A stretch of DNA of 22,464 nucleotides from an uncultured Eubacteriales bacterium (GCA_905201305.1 CAJKNS010000007.1:1-22464), one strand, 5' to 3'; numbered from the stretch's first letter, positions 1 through 7,196 are shown. Notes: generated from the letters alone by a model not told the origin. Program-made: numbers and translations.

Positions 1-2
1 GC

Positions 3-659
3 TTCGGAACAGCTGACGGCTATAAAACCTATGTGTCCGACACTATAACTGCCAAGCTTGGCGTGGACATATCCAGTCACCAGCAAGGGGTGGACTGGAC
101 CGCGCTGGCGGAGAGCCCTGTGGATTTCGTGATTCTCCGGGCAGGCTATCGGGGCTATGGCAACGGTTCTGTCAACATTGATTCCTACTTCGCCGAAAAT
201 ATTGCCGCTGCACGGAATGCCGGGCTGGGCGTTGGCATCTACTTCTTCTCTCAGGCGCTGACGCCGGAGGAGGCGGAGGAGGAAGCCCACACCGTCCTGT
301 CCCAGCTGGCAGACTATCAGATCGACTATCCCATCTATTACGACTGGGAGCCAATTTCTGACGAAAATGCCCGGACCGCTACCATCAGCGCCACGGAAAT
401 TACATCCTGCGCCCAGCGCTTTTGCCAGACCGTTGAAGCAGCCGGCTATCGTGCCGGGGTCTACTTCAATCTTGCCATGGCGCAGAACTACTACCACCTG
501 ATTGACCTGGAGGATTATGAATTCTGGCTGGCAGAATATCAGGACGTCCCCACCTATCCCTATACCTTCGGCATGTGGCAATACACCAATGAGGGTTCCG
601 TTCCCGGCGTAACCGGAAATGTAGACATAAATCTTTGCTTCAAAGCGTATGGAGAATAA
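3..659 (+). CDS. GH25-family lysozyme (muramidase), 5' end outside the window
   Basis: Glycoside hydrolase family 25 enzymes cut the MurNAc-GlcNAc beta-1,4 bond of peptidoglycan. The visible part carries the family landmarks in order: an N-terminal GVDISSHQ strand with the first acidic residue, a central YYDWEP strand holding the Asp-x-Glu catalytic pair, a WQYT strand, and the terminal VDINLCF strand. A GTG at 33 could start a 208-aa protein, but the frame stays open to the window edge and reads FGTADGYKTY just before it. This looks like the tail of a preceding domain or linker, so I treat the gene as 5'-truncated by the window. Any signal peptide or anchor would lie upstream and cannot be seen. 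The last 20 bases overlap the 3' end of the convergent phosphopantetheinyl transferase gene. An intrinsic terminator follows at 667-704. Family is secure; the start is not. Confidence 0.9.
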   Translation, partial: FGTADGYKTYVSDTITAKLGVDISSHQQGVDWTALAESPVDFVILRAGYRGYGNGSVNIDSYFAENIAAARNAGLGVGIYFFSQALTPEEAEEEAHTVLSQLADYQIDYPIYYDWEPISDENARTATISATEITSCAQRFCQTVEAAGYRAGVYFNLAMAQNYYHLIDLEDYEFWLAEYQDVPTYPYTFGMWQYTNEGSVPGVTGNVDINLCFKAYGE

Positions 660-1164
660 TCGTTTCCTGCTCATGACTGCAAACGGTCATGAGCAGATTT
701 TTTTCCTCCAACACCTGAAATGTAAGGTCCTCACCGGAAATCTTCCACTGCTGCCCGTCGTAGAAAAACTCCGTATCATTGGGAAAGCCCCGAAGTCCGG
801 TGCCCAGGTACTTAAAATAGCTCTCCTTCAGGGTCCACAGGGCAAAAAAGTCCCGCTTCAGCTCTCCCCTGCGGCAAAACCACTGATATTCCGTCCGGGA
901 CATAATCCGTTGGGGCACCAGCTGATGAAATCGGCGGATTACCTCGATATCCAGCCCCATGTTTCTGTCACCAATTGCAACGGCCACCATCCCGCGGCTA
1001 TGGGAAATGCTGAAATGGGGTCCGTTTTCCAAATAGGGCTTGCCGTGCGGTCCAATGATGAGCTCCGGCTGCGAAATTTGATATTGCTCCCGCAGGATCC
1101 GATTCAGCAGCGCATGGGCAGCCTGGGACTGGGATGCATCGGTTTCCAATAAATAAAGATCCAT
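640..1164 (-). CDS. 4'-phosphopantetheinyl transferase, Sfp/AcpT type
   Basis: These enzymes move the phosphopantetheine arm of CoA onto a serine of acyl or peptidyl carrier proteins, with Mg2+, in the cytosol. The 174-aa product has the family motifs: FSISHSRG at residues 51-58, GLDIE at 70-74 (metal-binding Asp72 and Glu74), and WTLKESYFK at 110-118 with the Glu and Lys of the active site. The ATG at 1164 is preferred over a GTG at 1176 because GGAGG lies 5 bases before it; that GTG falls at the edge of the ribosome binding site. The protein is shorter than Bacillus Sfp (about 220 aa). No polyketide, peptide synthetase or carrier gene is visible nearby, so the partner is unknown; it may serve as the general carrier activator. 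A terminator for the upstream gene lies just before the RBS and no separate promoter is seen, so expression may depend on read-through. Confidence 0.92.
   Translation of the reverse strand: MDLYLLETDASQSQAAHALLNRILREQYQISQPELIIGPHGKPYLENGPHFSISHSRGMVAVAIGDRNMGLDIEVIRRFHQLVPQRIMSRTEYQWFCRRGELKRDFFALWTLKESYFKYLGTGLRGFPNDTEFFYDGQQWKISGEDLTFQVLEEKNLLMTVCSHEQETIILHTL
667..704 (+). terminator. Rho-independent terminator of the GH25 gene
   Basis: A perfect 11-bp inverted repeat (CTGCTCATGAC at 667-677 and its complement at 686-696) with an 8-base loop is followed by A and seven T on the plus strand. It starts 7 bases after the lysozyme stop. It lies entirely inside the coding sequence of the convergent phosphopantetheinyl transferase and has no T-run on that gene's strand. 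Confidence 0.88.
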
Positions 1165-1178
1165 CTGTTCCTCCACAG

Positions 1179-1213
1179 AAAAAATATCAGCCGACCCCGA
1201 AGGATCGGCTGAT
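1179..1213 (-). terminator. Intrinsic terminator after the zinc-ribbon gene
   Basis: On the minus strand, a perfect 9-bp stem (ATCAGCCGA at 1186-1194 and its complement at 1205-1213) with a 10-base loop is followed by ATTTTTT. It starts 13 bases after the zinc-ribbon stop and ends just before the RBS of the phosphopantetheinyl transferase, so it separates these two co-oriented genes or attenuates the second. Confidence 0.85.
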
Positions 1214-1225
1214 GATGGCTGAAAA

Positions 1226-1501
1226 TTAGCCCTCTCTCATCTTTGCAAAGCAATCAGAGCAGTAAACAGGGCGATCAGACTTAGGCTCAAAAGGAACTCT
1301 AGCCTCGCCACCGCATGCAGCACACACAGCAGTGTAGTACTGGCGGGGACCACGCTGAGCGTTCTTGCGAGCATCACGGCAAGCCTTGCAACGCTGGGGC
1401 TCATTCTGGAAGCCTCTCTCAGCGTAGAACTCCTGCTCACCAGCGGTAAAGGTGAACTCTGCGCCGCACTCTTTGCAGACCAAAATCTTGTCTTCGTACA
1501 T
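1226..1501 (-). CDS. Small double zinc-ribbon protein
   Basis: A 91-aa protein with four CxxC knuckles: Cys9/12, Cys38/41, Cys60/63 and Cys81/84. Knuckles 1-2 form the treble-clef-like ribbon often annotated as a probable zinc-ribbon domain in Clostridia; knuckles 3-4, around ARVPFEP and DRPVYCSDCF, form a second ribbon of the CxxC-x17-CxxC type. Zinc binding is a confident inference. The function is not established; nucleic acid binding is plausible for a small protein with basic patches such as DARKNAQRGPR. The ATG at 1501 is chosen because AGAGAGGG sits 7 bases upstream and the first Cys follows at once. A longer open frame to 1591 exists but runs through the structured leader. The gene has its own strong promoter, a leader of about 260 nt and its own terminator, so it is a single-gene unit. 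Confidence 0.88.
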   Translation of the reverse strand: MYEDKILVCKECGAEFTFTAGEQEFYAERGFQNEPQRCKACRDARKNAQRGPRQYYTAVCAACGGEARVPFEPKSDRPVYCSDCFAKMREG

Positions 1502-1761
1502 AGTATTTCCCTCTCTTTGAACAGATAGATTTGCCCTTTGCGACCCAGAAACGTACCTTGAGCGGCAAGGGATTGTATATGCAAGCGGCATTACGCCGTA
1601 CTCGCCTTCTCGGCATCAGAATACCGAACACAGTCCGGCAGACGCCGGGATCCAAACAGCAAGCTGATCTAAAGTTCGCAAAGCAAATCAAAAGAGTGGG
1701 GCTTGACTAAGGAATAACTGGAATTGGCTCTGAAGCATACAGAAAGAATCTGTACAACACT
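1502..1761 (-). ncRNA. Structured leader RNA that can sequester the zinc-ribbon RBS
   Basis: Between the likely transcription start (near 1761) and the zinc-ribbon ATG lie about 260 nt with dense pairing on the minus strand. A 5' hairpin spans 1738-1754 (6 bp). A long-range closing helix pairs 1676-1689 with 1528-1543 (14 bp, two bulged G). Inside it are hairpins at 1635-1648 (5 bp, loop GTCT), 1610-1627 (6 bp), 1581-1605 (two-part, 5+4 bp) and 1556-1570 (5 bp). Outside it, 1691-1700 can pair with 1509-1518 (6 bp, one A-A mismatch, then 3 bp), which covers the Shine-Dalgarno sequence at 1509-1516. No terminator is visible inside. It could be a cis-regulatory element or an independent small RNA processed from the leader. 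In size, host type and promoter strength it resembles Clostridial ncRNAs such as raiA RNA, but I cannot assign it to a family by eye. Confidence 0.65.
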
Positions 1762-1768
1762 ACGTTTC

Positions 1769-1823
1769 ATTATACCACAAACTGAAAGAATGTCAATAGT
1801 TTCTAAAATTTATTTTAAATTTT
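1769..1823 (-). promoter_or_regulatory. Consensus sigma-A promoter with AT-rich UP-like element
   Basis: On the minus strand TTGACA (1791-1796) and TATAAT (1769-1774) both match consensus, with a 16-base spacer. Directly upstream, 1805-1823 is an A/T-only palindrome (AAAATTTA, 3 bases, TAAATTTT) at the position of an UP element. The predicted start is near 1761. The arrangement suggests very strong transcription of the leader RNA and zinc-ribbon gene. Confidence 0.88.
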
Positions 1824-1826
1824 CGG

Positions 1827-3179
1827 TTATTTTTGTGCGTTTTCTATGACAGCCGCCAAACGCTGTGCCACTTTCTGGGCTACAGACGCTTCCTTTGCTT
1901 CTACCATCACCCGAAGCAGCGCCTCAGTGCCGGAGGGACGAACCAGAATTCTGCCGCTGTCACCCAGCGCTTCCTCCTCCTGACGGACTGCATTCTGCAC
2001 CGGGTCCGACGCAATGAGATCGTCCTTCTCCTGGGCAGCATAGGGACCGGGCACATTGATAAGCACCTGGGGATAGCGCTTGATCTCCCCAACCAGAGAG
2101 CTGACCGGCGTGCCGTATTTGCTGATGATACTGAGGAAATGCAGCGCCGTCAGCTGACCGTCGCCGGTGGGCATATGATCCCGGAAAATGATGTGACCGG
2201 ACTGCTCGCCGCCCAACACCATATCCTCCTTCACCATCATTTCCTTTACGTTTTTATCGCCGACGTTGGCGCAGAGGACCTTGTATCCATGCTCTTTGGC
2301 ATAGTTATGAAGCCCGATGTTGCTCATCACCGTTGCCACAAATCCGTCGCCCCGCAGGTCGCCGGACTCATGCATGGCACGGGCAATCAGTGCCATGATC
2401 TTATCGCCGTCCACCTCGTTGCCCTTTTCATCCACCGCCAGGCAGCGGTCTGCATCGCCGTCAAAGGCAATGCCCACGTCGTAGCAGCCCTCACGTACCC
2501 GTTTGCCCAACTCCTCCAGATGGGTGGAACCGCAGTTTACGTTGATGTTGGTGCCGTTGGGATGATCGTTGATATAGTTCACGTCCATATCAAACCGGTT
2601 CAGCAGCCTCTGTGCCGTAACCGATGCGGCACCGTTGGCACAGTCCACCAGCACCCGGAGATCGTGGGGCTCGCCCTTGACGCTAGCCACCAGATAGCGA
2701 ATATAAAGGTCCACTGAGTGCCGGTCATCATAGGTAACGCCAATGTCGCCACCGGTTTTCAGGGGCAGAGGCTCCTCAGAAAGCACATATTCCTCAATGG
2801 CATTCTCCAGCTCATCCGGCAGCTTTGCACCGTCGGGTCCGAAGAACTTAATGCCGTTATACTCATAGGGATTGTGGGACGCGGAAATTACCACGCCAGC
2901 CGCCGCCTTACTCATAATGGTGGTCAGCGCCACTGCGGGAGTGGAAATCACGCCCAGGGTATGGACATTTGCGCCACAGGCAGTCAAGCCGGCAATGATG
3001 GCGCCCTCCAGCATATCCGAAGAAATGCGGGTATCCTTACCGATGACCACCATGGGCTTCTCGGTTTGATCCTTGCTCAGCACCAGCGCCGCTGCCTGAC
3101 CGACACGATATGCCAGCATCGCATCCAGCTGCTCATTGACAATTCCACGAATGCCGTCTGTTCCAAATAGCTTTCCCAT
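1827..3179 (-). CDS. glmM: Phosphoglucosamine mutase GlmM
   Basis: GlmM converts glucosamine-6-phosphate to glucosamine-1-phosphate, the step before GlmU on the way to UDP-GlcNAc for peptidoglycan. The 450-aa length matches the family. Landmarks: N-terminal KLFGTDGIRG; SASHNP with phosphoserine Ser101; the metal loop DGDADR at 239-244; sugar-binding GGEQSGH at 322-328; phosphate-binding RPSGTE at 413-418. The ATG at 3179 has AAGGAG 10 bases upstream. It follows ruvB by 15 bases and is the last gene of the ruv operon. No G+C-rich terminator follows; the AT palindrome beyond the stop belongs to the next promoter. A cell-wall precursor enzyme is thus co-expressed with Holliday-junction genes. 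The specificity is inferred from the FGTDGIRG/GGEQSGH signature and is strong. Confidence 0.97.
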   Translation of the reverse strand: MGKLFGTDGIRGIVNEQLDAMLAYRVGQAAALVLSKDQTEKPMVVIGKDTRISSDMLEGAIIAGLTACGANVHTLGVISTPAVALTTIMSKAAAGVVISASHNPYEYNGIKFFGPDGAKLPDELENAIEEYVLSEEPLPLKTGGDIGVTYDDRHSVDLYIRYLVASVKGEPHDLRVLVDCANGAASVTAQRLLNRFDMDVNYINDHPNGTNINVNCGSTHLEELGKRVREGCYDVGIAFDGDADRCLAVDEKGNEVDGDKIMALIARAMHESGDLRGDGFVATVMSNIGLHNYAKEHGYKVLCANVGDKNVKEMMVKEDMVLGGEQSGHIIFRDHMPTGDGQLTALHFLSIISKYGTPVSSLVGEIKRYPQVLINVPGPYAAQEKDDLIASDPVQNAVRQEEEALGDSGRILVRPSGTEALLRVMVEAKEASVAQKVAQRLAAVIENAQK

Positions 3180-3194
3180 ATTAAACGCTCCTTC

Positions 3195-4241
3195 TTATTC
3201 GATACTTAACTGACCGTCCTCGGCTGCCGAATGGGCAATGCCCAGATGGTCATATGCCAGCTGTGTAACGCAGCGTCCCCGAGGTGTCCGGGTTAAAAAG
3301 CCGATCTGCATGAGATACGGCTCATAGACGTCCTCCAGTGTCACCGCTTCCTCGCCGATGGTAGCTGCCAGAGTTTCCAGTCCCACCGGTCCGCCGCCGT
3401 AGTTTACAATGATGGACCGAAGCATCCGGCGGTCTGTTTCATCCAGTCCCAGATGGTCCCCCCCCAGCCGATTCAGCGCATCGTTTGCCGCCTCACGGTC
3501 GATGATACCATCGTGATACACCAGCGCAAAATCTCTTACCCGGCGCAGCATCCGGTTGGCAAGCCGCGGGGTTCCACGGCTGCGGGATGCAATCTCCAGA
3601 GCCCCCTGGGGGTCAATCTCCGTGCCCAGCAGTGCCGCGCTCCGGAGTACTATTTTTTGCAGCTCCTGGGGTTGATACAGCTCCAGTCGCAGACTGACGC
3701 CAAACCGGTCCCGCAGCGGAGACGAAAGCTGCCCTGCCCGGGTAGTTGCACCGATCAACGTAAATTTGGGCAGGTCCAGCCGAATGGAGTTTGCCGAGGG
3801 TCCCTTGCCAATGATAATATCAATGGCATAGTCCTCCATGGCAGGATATAAAAGCTCCTCCACCACTCGATTCAGCCGGTGAATCTCGTCGATAAACAAA
3901 ATGTCGCCCTCCGAAAGATTGGTGAGCAGTGCTGCCAAATCGCCGGTTTTTTCAATGGCAGGACCGGAGGTCACTCTGAGGTTGACGCCCATCTCATTGG
4001 CAATGACGCCTGCCAGGGTGGTTTTACCCAGTCCTGGCGGACCGTAGAGCAGCACATGATCCAGGGGCTCCCCACGGCGCTGTGCCGCCTCAATATAAAC
4101 CTTCAGGTTGCTCTTTGCCTTTTCCTGACCGGTGTAATCCCGAAGAGTCTGAGGTCGGAGATTTCCTTCTCCGGTATCCAGGGGCGTTCGTCCCGTGGTA
4201 ATCAGAGGGGCTTCCATCTCCTCAGAAAAATCAATGCTCAT
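3195..4241 (-). CDS. ruvB: Holliday junction branch migration ATPase RuvB
   Basis: RuvB is the hexameric AAA+ motor that, with RuvA, drives branch migration of Holliday junctions. The 348-aa product has the full set: RPQTLRDYTGQE near residue 30, Walker A GPPGLGKTT at 67-75, Walker B DEIH at 118-121, sensor 1 GATTRAG at 164-170, an arginine-finger segment LRDRFG near 176, and a C-terminal winged helix starting at about 265 and ending in a GFLTRTPRGR segment. Length is normal. The ATG at 4241 lies 12 bases after the ruvA stop, and its AAGGAGGGG ribosome binding site overlaps the ruvA stop codon, which implies coupled translation. Confidence 0.98.
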   Translation of the reverse strand: MSIDFSEEMEAPLITTGRTPLDTGEGNLRPQTLRDYTGQEKAKSNLKVYIEAAQRRGEPLDHVLLYGPPGLGKTTLAGVIANEMGVNLRVTSGPAIEKTGDLAALLTNLSEGDILFIDEIHRLNRVVEELLYPAMEDYAIDIIIGKGPSANSIRLDLPKFTLIGATTRAGQLSSPLRDRFGVSLRLELYQPQELQKIVLRSAALLGTEIDPQGALEIASRSRGTPRLANRMLRRVRDFALVYHDGIIDREAANDALNRLGGDHLGLDETDRRMLRSIIVNYGGGPVGLETLAATIGEEAVTLEDVYEPYLMQIGFLTRTPRGRCVTQLAYDHLGIAHSAAEDGQLSIE

Positions 4242-4253
4242 GTACTCCCCTCC

Positions 4254-4856
4254 TTACTGCATGGTGGCGCGCAATGCCCGCTTGATGATGTCCTGTACCT
4301 CCAGATGTTCGGTATCGATGCCCTTCATGACGCTGTTAATGGGGGTCTGGGCATAGCCCAGCGCCTGAAGCGCCTGCACCGCCTCTGCCGCCTTGCTGCC
4401 GGGACCGATGGGCGCAATGGTAACGGGATCGCCGTCCCGCAGGTCCAGCTCGGTGATGGCGCCCATTTTGTCCTTGAGCTCCAGCAGAATCCGCTGGGCA
4501 ATTTTCTTGCCCACGCCTGGGGCTACCGTCAAAAGTTTTTCATTCTGCGTCACCACTGCCATCTGGAGTCCGTCCGGACTGACCGAGGACAGAATTGCCA
4601 GTGCCGCCTTGGGACCAACGCCGTTGATGCCAATGAGCAGCTTGAACGTATCCAGCTCCTGCCGGGTGTAAAAGCCATAGATATCAAAGGCATCCTCCCG
4701 AATGGCACAGTGGGTAAAGAGTCTTGCCTCTTCCCCCAGCTTGAGCCGGGAGATGGTATTGGTGGTGGTATTCACAGAGAACCCCACGCCGCCGCAGTCC
4801 AGAACCACCAGTCCCAAATCGATCAGCGCCACCTCGCCGCGCAGATAATAAAACAT
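4254..4856 (-). CDS. ruvA: Holliday junction recognition protein RuvA
   Basis: RuvA tetramers bind the four-way junction and load RuvB rings. The 200-aa protein begins FYYLRGEVA (OB-fold domain I), has an acidic pin RED at 53-55, two helix-hairpin-helix motifs (GINGVGPKAA at 76-85 and VAPGVGKKIA at 111-120), a flexible linker rich in Gly/Pro around 141-155, and the C-terminal domain III (KAAEAVQALQALGY) that contacts RuvB. The start at 4856 is fixed by GGAGG 6 bases upstream, overlapping the ruvC stop. An open frame continues further upstream but only inside ruvC. Complete and normal in length. Confidence 0.97.
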   Translation of the reverse strand: MFYYLRGEVALIDLGLVVLDCGGVGFSVNTTTNTISRLKLGEEARLFTHCAIREDAFDIYGFYTRQELDTFKLLIGINGVGPKAALAILSSVSPDGLQMAVVTQNEKLLTVAPGVGKKIAQRILLELKDKMGAITELDLRDGDPVTIAPIGPGSKAAEAVQALQALGYAQTPINSVMKGIDTEHLEVQDIIKRALRATMQ

Positions 4857-4866
4857 ACCATTCCTC

Positions 4867-5370
4867 CTAGGAGTTGCGTTCCAGTCCGGACAGCAGCGAT
4901 GTGCTGGACCGGGCATGACAAAGCGCCAGCGCCAGTCCGTCCGCCGCATCATCGGGTCTTGGGATCTTCTCCAGGTGCAGGAGCCGTTTGGTCATGTCCA
5001 TCACCTGGCGTTTTTCCGCCCGTCCATAGCCCGCAACTGCCTGCTTGACCTGAAGGGGGGTATATTCAAAGATCGGAACGCCATATTTTGTGCAGGCAAG
5101 CAGAATCACCCCTCGACCGTGGGCGACCTGAATGCCGGTTGTAATATTCGTGTTGAAAAACAGTTCCTCAATGGAAACGGCATCTGGCTTCAGGAGCTCC
5201 AGCAGCTGGGTCATATCGTCATAAATGAGCTGGAGCCGCTGGGGAAAATCCATGCCCGCCGGTGTTGTAATAGCGCCATATCGGAGCATCTGAACGCTGC
5301 CCCGGTCCGAGGCGATGAGTCCAAAGCCGATGGTAGCAAAGCCGGGGTCGATGCCCAGAATTTTTTTCAT
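4867..5370 (-). CDS. ruvC: Holliday junction resolvase RuvC
   Basis: RuvC is the dimeric, Mg2+-dependent nuclease that cuts Holliday junctions symmetrically. The 167-aa product shows the RNase H-like catalytic carboxylates: Asp8 in LGIDPG, Glu68 in SIEELFF, and Asp141/Asp144 in RPDDAADGLALALCH. Length is normal. The ATG at 5370 shares ATGA with the stop of the preceding chromate-type transporter, so translation is probably coupled; the RBS itself is weak (GGGACT). A longer open frame upstream lies within the transporter gene and lacks family similarity. Order ruvC-ruvA-ruvB is intact. Confidence 0.97.
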   Translation of the reverse strand: MKKILGIDPGFATIGFGLIASDRGSVQMLRYGAITTPAGMDFPQRLQLIYDDMTQLLELLKPDAVSIEELFFNTNITTGIQVAHGRGVILLACTKYGVPIFEYTPLQVKQAVAGYGRAEKRQVMDMTKRLLHLEKIPRPDDAADGLALALCHARSSTSLLSGLERNS

Positions 5371-5921
5371 AGTCCCAGCACCAGTCCCGCAGCCGCACCC
5401 AGTGCAATGAAGATAATGGGGTGCCACTTCTGCTTCCACCGGTAGAGCCCACCGATGACTACCATAACAATCAGTGCCTTCCAGCTGATGCACTCTGCGA
5501 TACCAACATGGGGGCTGAAATTCAGAGCAATTTTCAGAATACCGAAGCCTGCTGCGGCAATGAGTCCCACCGATGCAGGTCGCAGTCCGGAAAGTACCCG
5601 CTGCACCGCCTTGCTGGTCTGGAACCGATGGAGAAACCGCGCCACAATCAAAATCACAATGATGCTTGGCAGCACCAAAAACAGTGTTGCCAGCAGTGCG
5701 CCGACAATTCCGTGGGTGGTAAAGCCCGCATAGGTCGCCATATTGACGCCCATGGGACCCGGCGTGGATTCCGAAACCGCAATCATATCCGAAAGCTGCG
5801 CCCGGTCAAACCAGGGGTAGCGGTCAGCCATGGAGTAGAGGAACGGCAGAGTTGCCAATCCGCCGCCAACGCTGAGCAGTCCCGTTTTAAAGAACTCCCA
5901 GCACATCAGGAGCAAATTCAT
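5367..5921 (-). CDS. Chromate transporter-family half protein, second of a pair
   Basis: A 184-aa membrane protein of the CHR family in its short form, where two half-size proteins replace the fused ChrA. Signature stretches are SVGGGLATLPF near residue 17 and STPGPMGVNMATYAG near 52, matching the conserved FGGG and TPGP motifs. About five or six hydrophobic segments are visible, among them LLATLFLVLPSIIVILIVA and VGLIAAAGFGILKIAL. It starts at an ATG sharing one base with the stop of its partner (TAATG) and ends overlapping ruvC by four bases. The two proteins presumably form a hetero-oligomer in the inner membrane. Many CHR proteins in anaerobes have no proven link to chromate; the natural substrate is unknown. 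Confidence 0.9.
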   Translation of the reverse strand: MNLLLMCWEFFKTGLLSVGGGLATLPFLYSMADRYPWFDRAQLSDMIAVSESTPGPMGVNMATYAGFTTHGIVGALLATLFLVLPSIIVILIVARFLHRFQTSKAVQRVLSGLRPASVGLIAAAGFGILKIALNFSPHVGIAECISWKALIVMVVIGGLYRWKQKWHPIIFIALGAAAGLVLGL

Positions 5922-6472
5922 TACGCCTTCCCTCCCTTATGCTCTGCGGCATAGCCCGCAATCAGCCCGGCTGCCGCCGCTGCCACCACGATAATGACTG
6001 GAGACAGCCCGAAAATCGCAGACACCAGGAAGGTCAGCACAAACACAATCCAGCCAAATGCTCCCTTGACGCCGGATTTCAGCAGCTTCCAAATGGAAAA
6101 GCCCACCAGCACCACCACTGCCACGCGAATGCCAGCCAGGGCATGCTGTACCGCTTCAATTTCCGCAAAATTATTGAGCAAAGCCGCGATGATAGAAATG
6201 ATAATCAGGCTGGGCATCACAACACCCAAGGTTGCCAGGAAGCCGCCTAAAACGCCCTTGCGGCTGTCGCCGATGAACGTAGCGGTATTCACCGCAATCA
6301 CACCGGGGGTACACTGTCCAATGGCATAATAGTTGAGGATTTCCTCCTCGGTTGCCCAGCCGCGCTTTTCCACCACTTCCCGCTGAATCATTGGAAGCAT
6401 AGCATAGCCGCCGCCAAAGGTCATGATGCCGATTTTAAAAAATGTCACCACAAGGTCTAAGTATTGTTTCAA
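5921..6472 (-). CDS. Chromate transporter-family half protein, first of a pair
   Basis: A 183-aa CHR short-form membrane protein, the partner of the next gene. Motifs: MTFGGGYAMLPMIQREVVE near residue 17 and QCTPGVIAVNTATFIG near 53. Hydrophobic segments are clear (GGFLATLGVVMPSLIIISII; VAVVVLVGFSIWKLL; LSPVIIVVAAAAAGLIAGYA), and the basic tail EHKGGKA is probably cytosolic. The start is a TTG at 6472: an in-frame TAA lies just 6 bases upstream, so no ATG can be used without losing the first hydrophobic segment; GGGA lies 8 bases before it. The gap to the metallohydrolase gene is 22 bases. Substrate unknown, as for its partner. Confidence 0.88.
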   Translation of the reverse strand: MKQYLDLVVTFFKIGIMTFGGGYAMLPMIQREVVEKRGWATEEEILNYYAIGQCTPGVIAVNTATFIGDSRKGVLGGFLATLGVVMPSLIIISIIAALLNNFAEIEAVQHALAGIRVAVVVLVGFSIWKLLKSGVKGAFGWIVFVLTFLVSAIFGLSPVIIVVAAAAAGLIAGYAAEHKGGKA

Positions 6473-6494
6473 AGATTATCCCATCTTTCTTCGC

Positions 6495-7196
6495 TCAGGA
6501 CTGACTCCACCCTTGAGCAAAGAGCTGCCCGTGGAGCTGTTTTAGTACGATTTTCTGTGCTGCATAATCCGGCTGATACTGTGCCACCAGCCGCCAAAAG
6601 GCAGGACTGTGGTTAAACTCCACCCGATGACACAGCTCATGGACCAGCACATAGTCAATGGCATCCGGCGGTGCAAACAGCAAAAGCCAGCTCACATGAA
6701 TATTTCCGTTTGCCGAGCAGCTTGCCCAGCGCCGAACCGCCGAGGACAGATTCACCTTTCCAAAGGTTACGTTCATTCGCTCCGCCCAATAGGTCAGCCG
6801 CTCAGTCACCCAGGGAAGTCCGCCGCGGCGATAAAGCCGCTCAACCATGGGTGCCAGCTCTCGAACCGGCACATTGGGCAGCGTAATGGTTCCCGCTTCC
6901 ATGTCCAGGCTCCCCCGGCGTTCTTCCGTCAGCTGCACCCGGTATTCCCTGCCGCAAAACAGCAGCGTATCCCCCGCATGCAGCCGAAAGTCCTGCCGCG
7001 CAGCAAGCGCCGCCTGCACCTGCGCCCGGTGGGACTGAATCCAATCCTCCTTGGAGCGAACAAAGCTGTCGATATAGCTTCTGGGGCAGCGCTTTGGAGC
7101 ACGGACCAGCACCGTTCCCTCATCGGTAATCCGAAGGGAAATGGTCTTCCGATTGGAACGGACCAGCTCATAGGGAATCAAACGATCTTCCCCCAT
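6495..7196 (-). CDS. YgjP-like (DUF45) zinc metallohydrolase
   Basis: A 233-aa protein of the M48-related YgjP/DUF45 group. Its landmarks are an N-terminal beta-rich segment (YELVRSNRKTISLRI), WIQ and the R-rich middle, RRWASCSANGNIHVSW, and the zinc site HELCH at residues 186-190 with the third ligand His196 in FNHSPAFW. The family is cytosolic and often annotated as a metal-dependent hydrolase; the E. coli member has been linked to UTP hydrolysis, but the substrate here is not known. The ATG at 7196 lies 19 bases inside the end of the small membrane protein gene, so they are coupled; the RBS (GGGAA) is weak. The family domain begins right after this start, so upstream in-frame ATGs are less likely. 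Confidence 0.87.
   Translation of the reverse strand: MGEDRLIPYELVRSNRKTISLRITDEGTVLVRAPKRCPRSYIDSFVRSKEDWIQSHRAQVQAALAARQDFRLHAGDTLLFCGREYRVQLTEERRGSLDMEAGTITLPNVPVRELAPMVERLYRRGGLPWVTERLTYWAERMNVTFGKVNLSSAVRRWASCSANGNIHVSWLLLFAPPDAIDYVLVHELCHRVEFNHSPAFWRLVAQYQPDYAAQKIVLKQLHGQLFAQGWSQS

Noticed and set aside
1437..1691. An 84-codon minus-strand frame in the zinc-ribbon leader
   Set aside because: It overlaps the structured leader, has no RBS and the translation resembles nothing; the pairing explains the region better.
1502..1761. A T-box, lysine or cobalamin riboswitch
   Set aside because: I looked for their characteristic conserved boxes and for a terminator/antiterminator pair and found none; the downstream gene also does not fit those ligands.
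5367..6472. Chromate resistance operon
   Set aside because: Family name only; no regulator or reductase nearby and the genes are embedded in a housekeeping operon.
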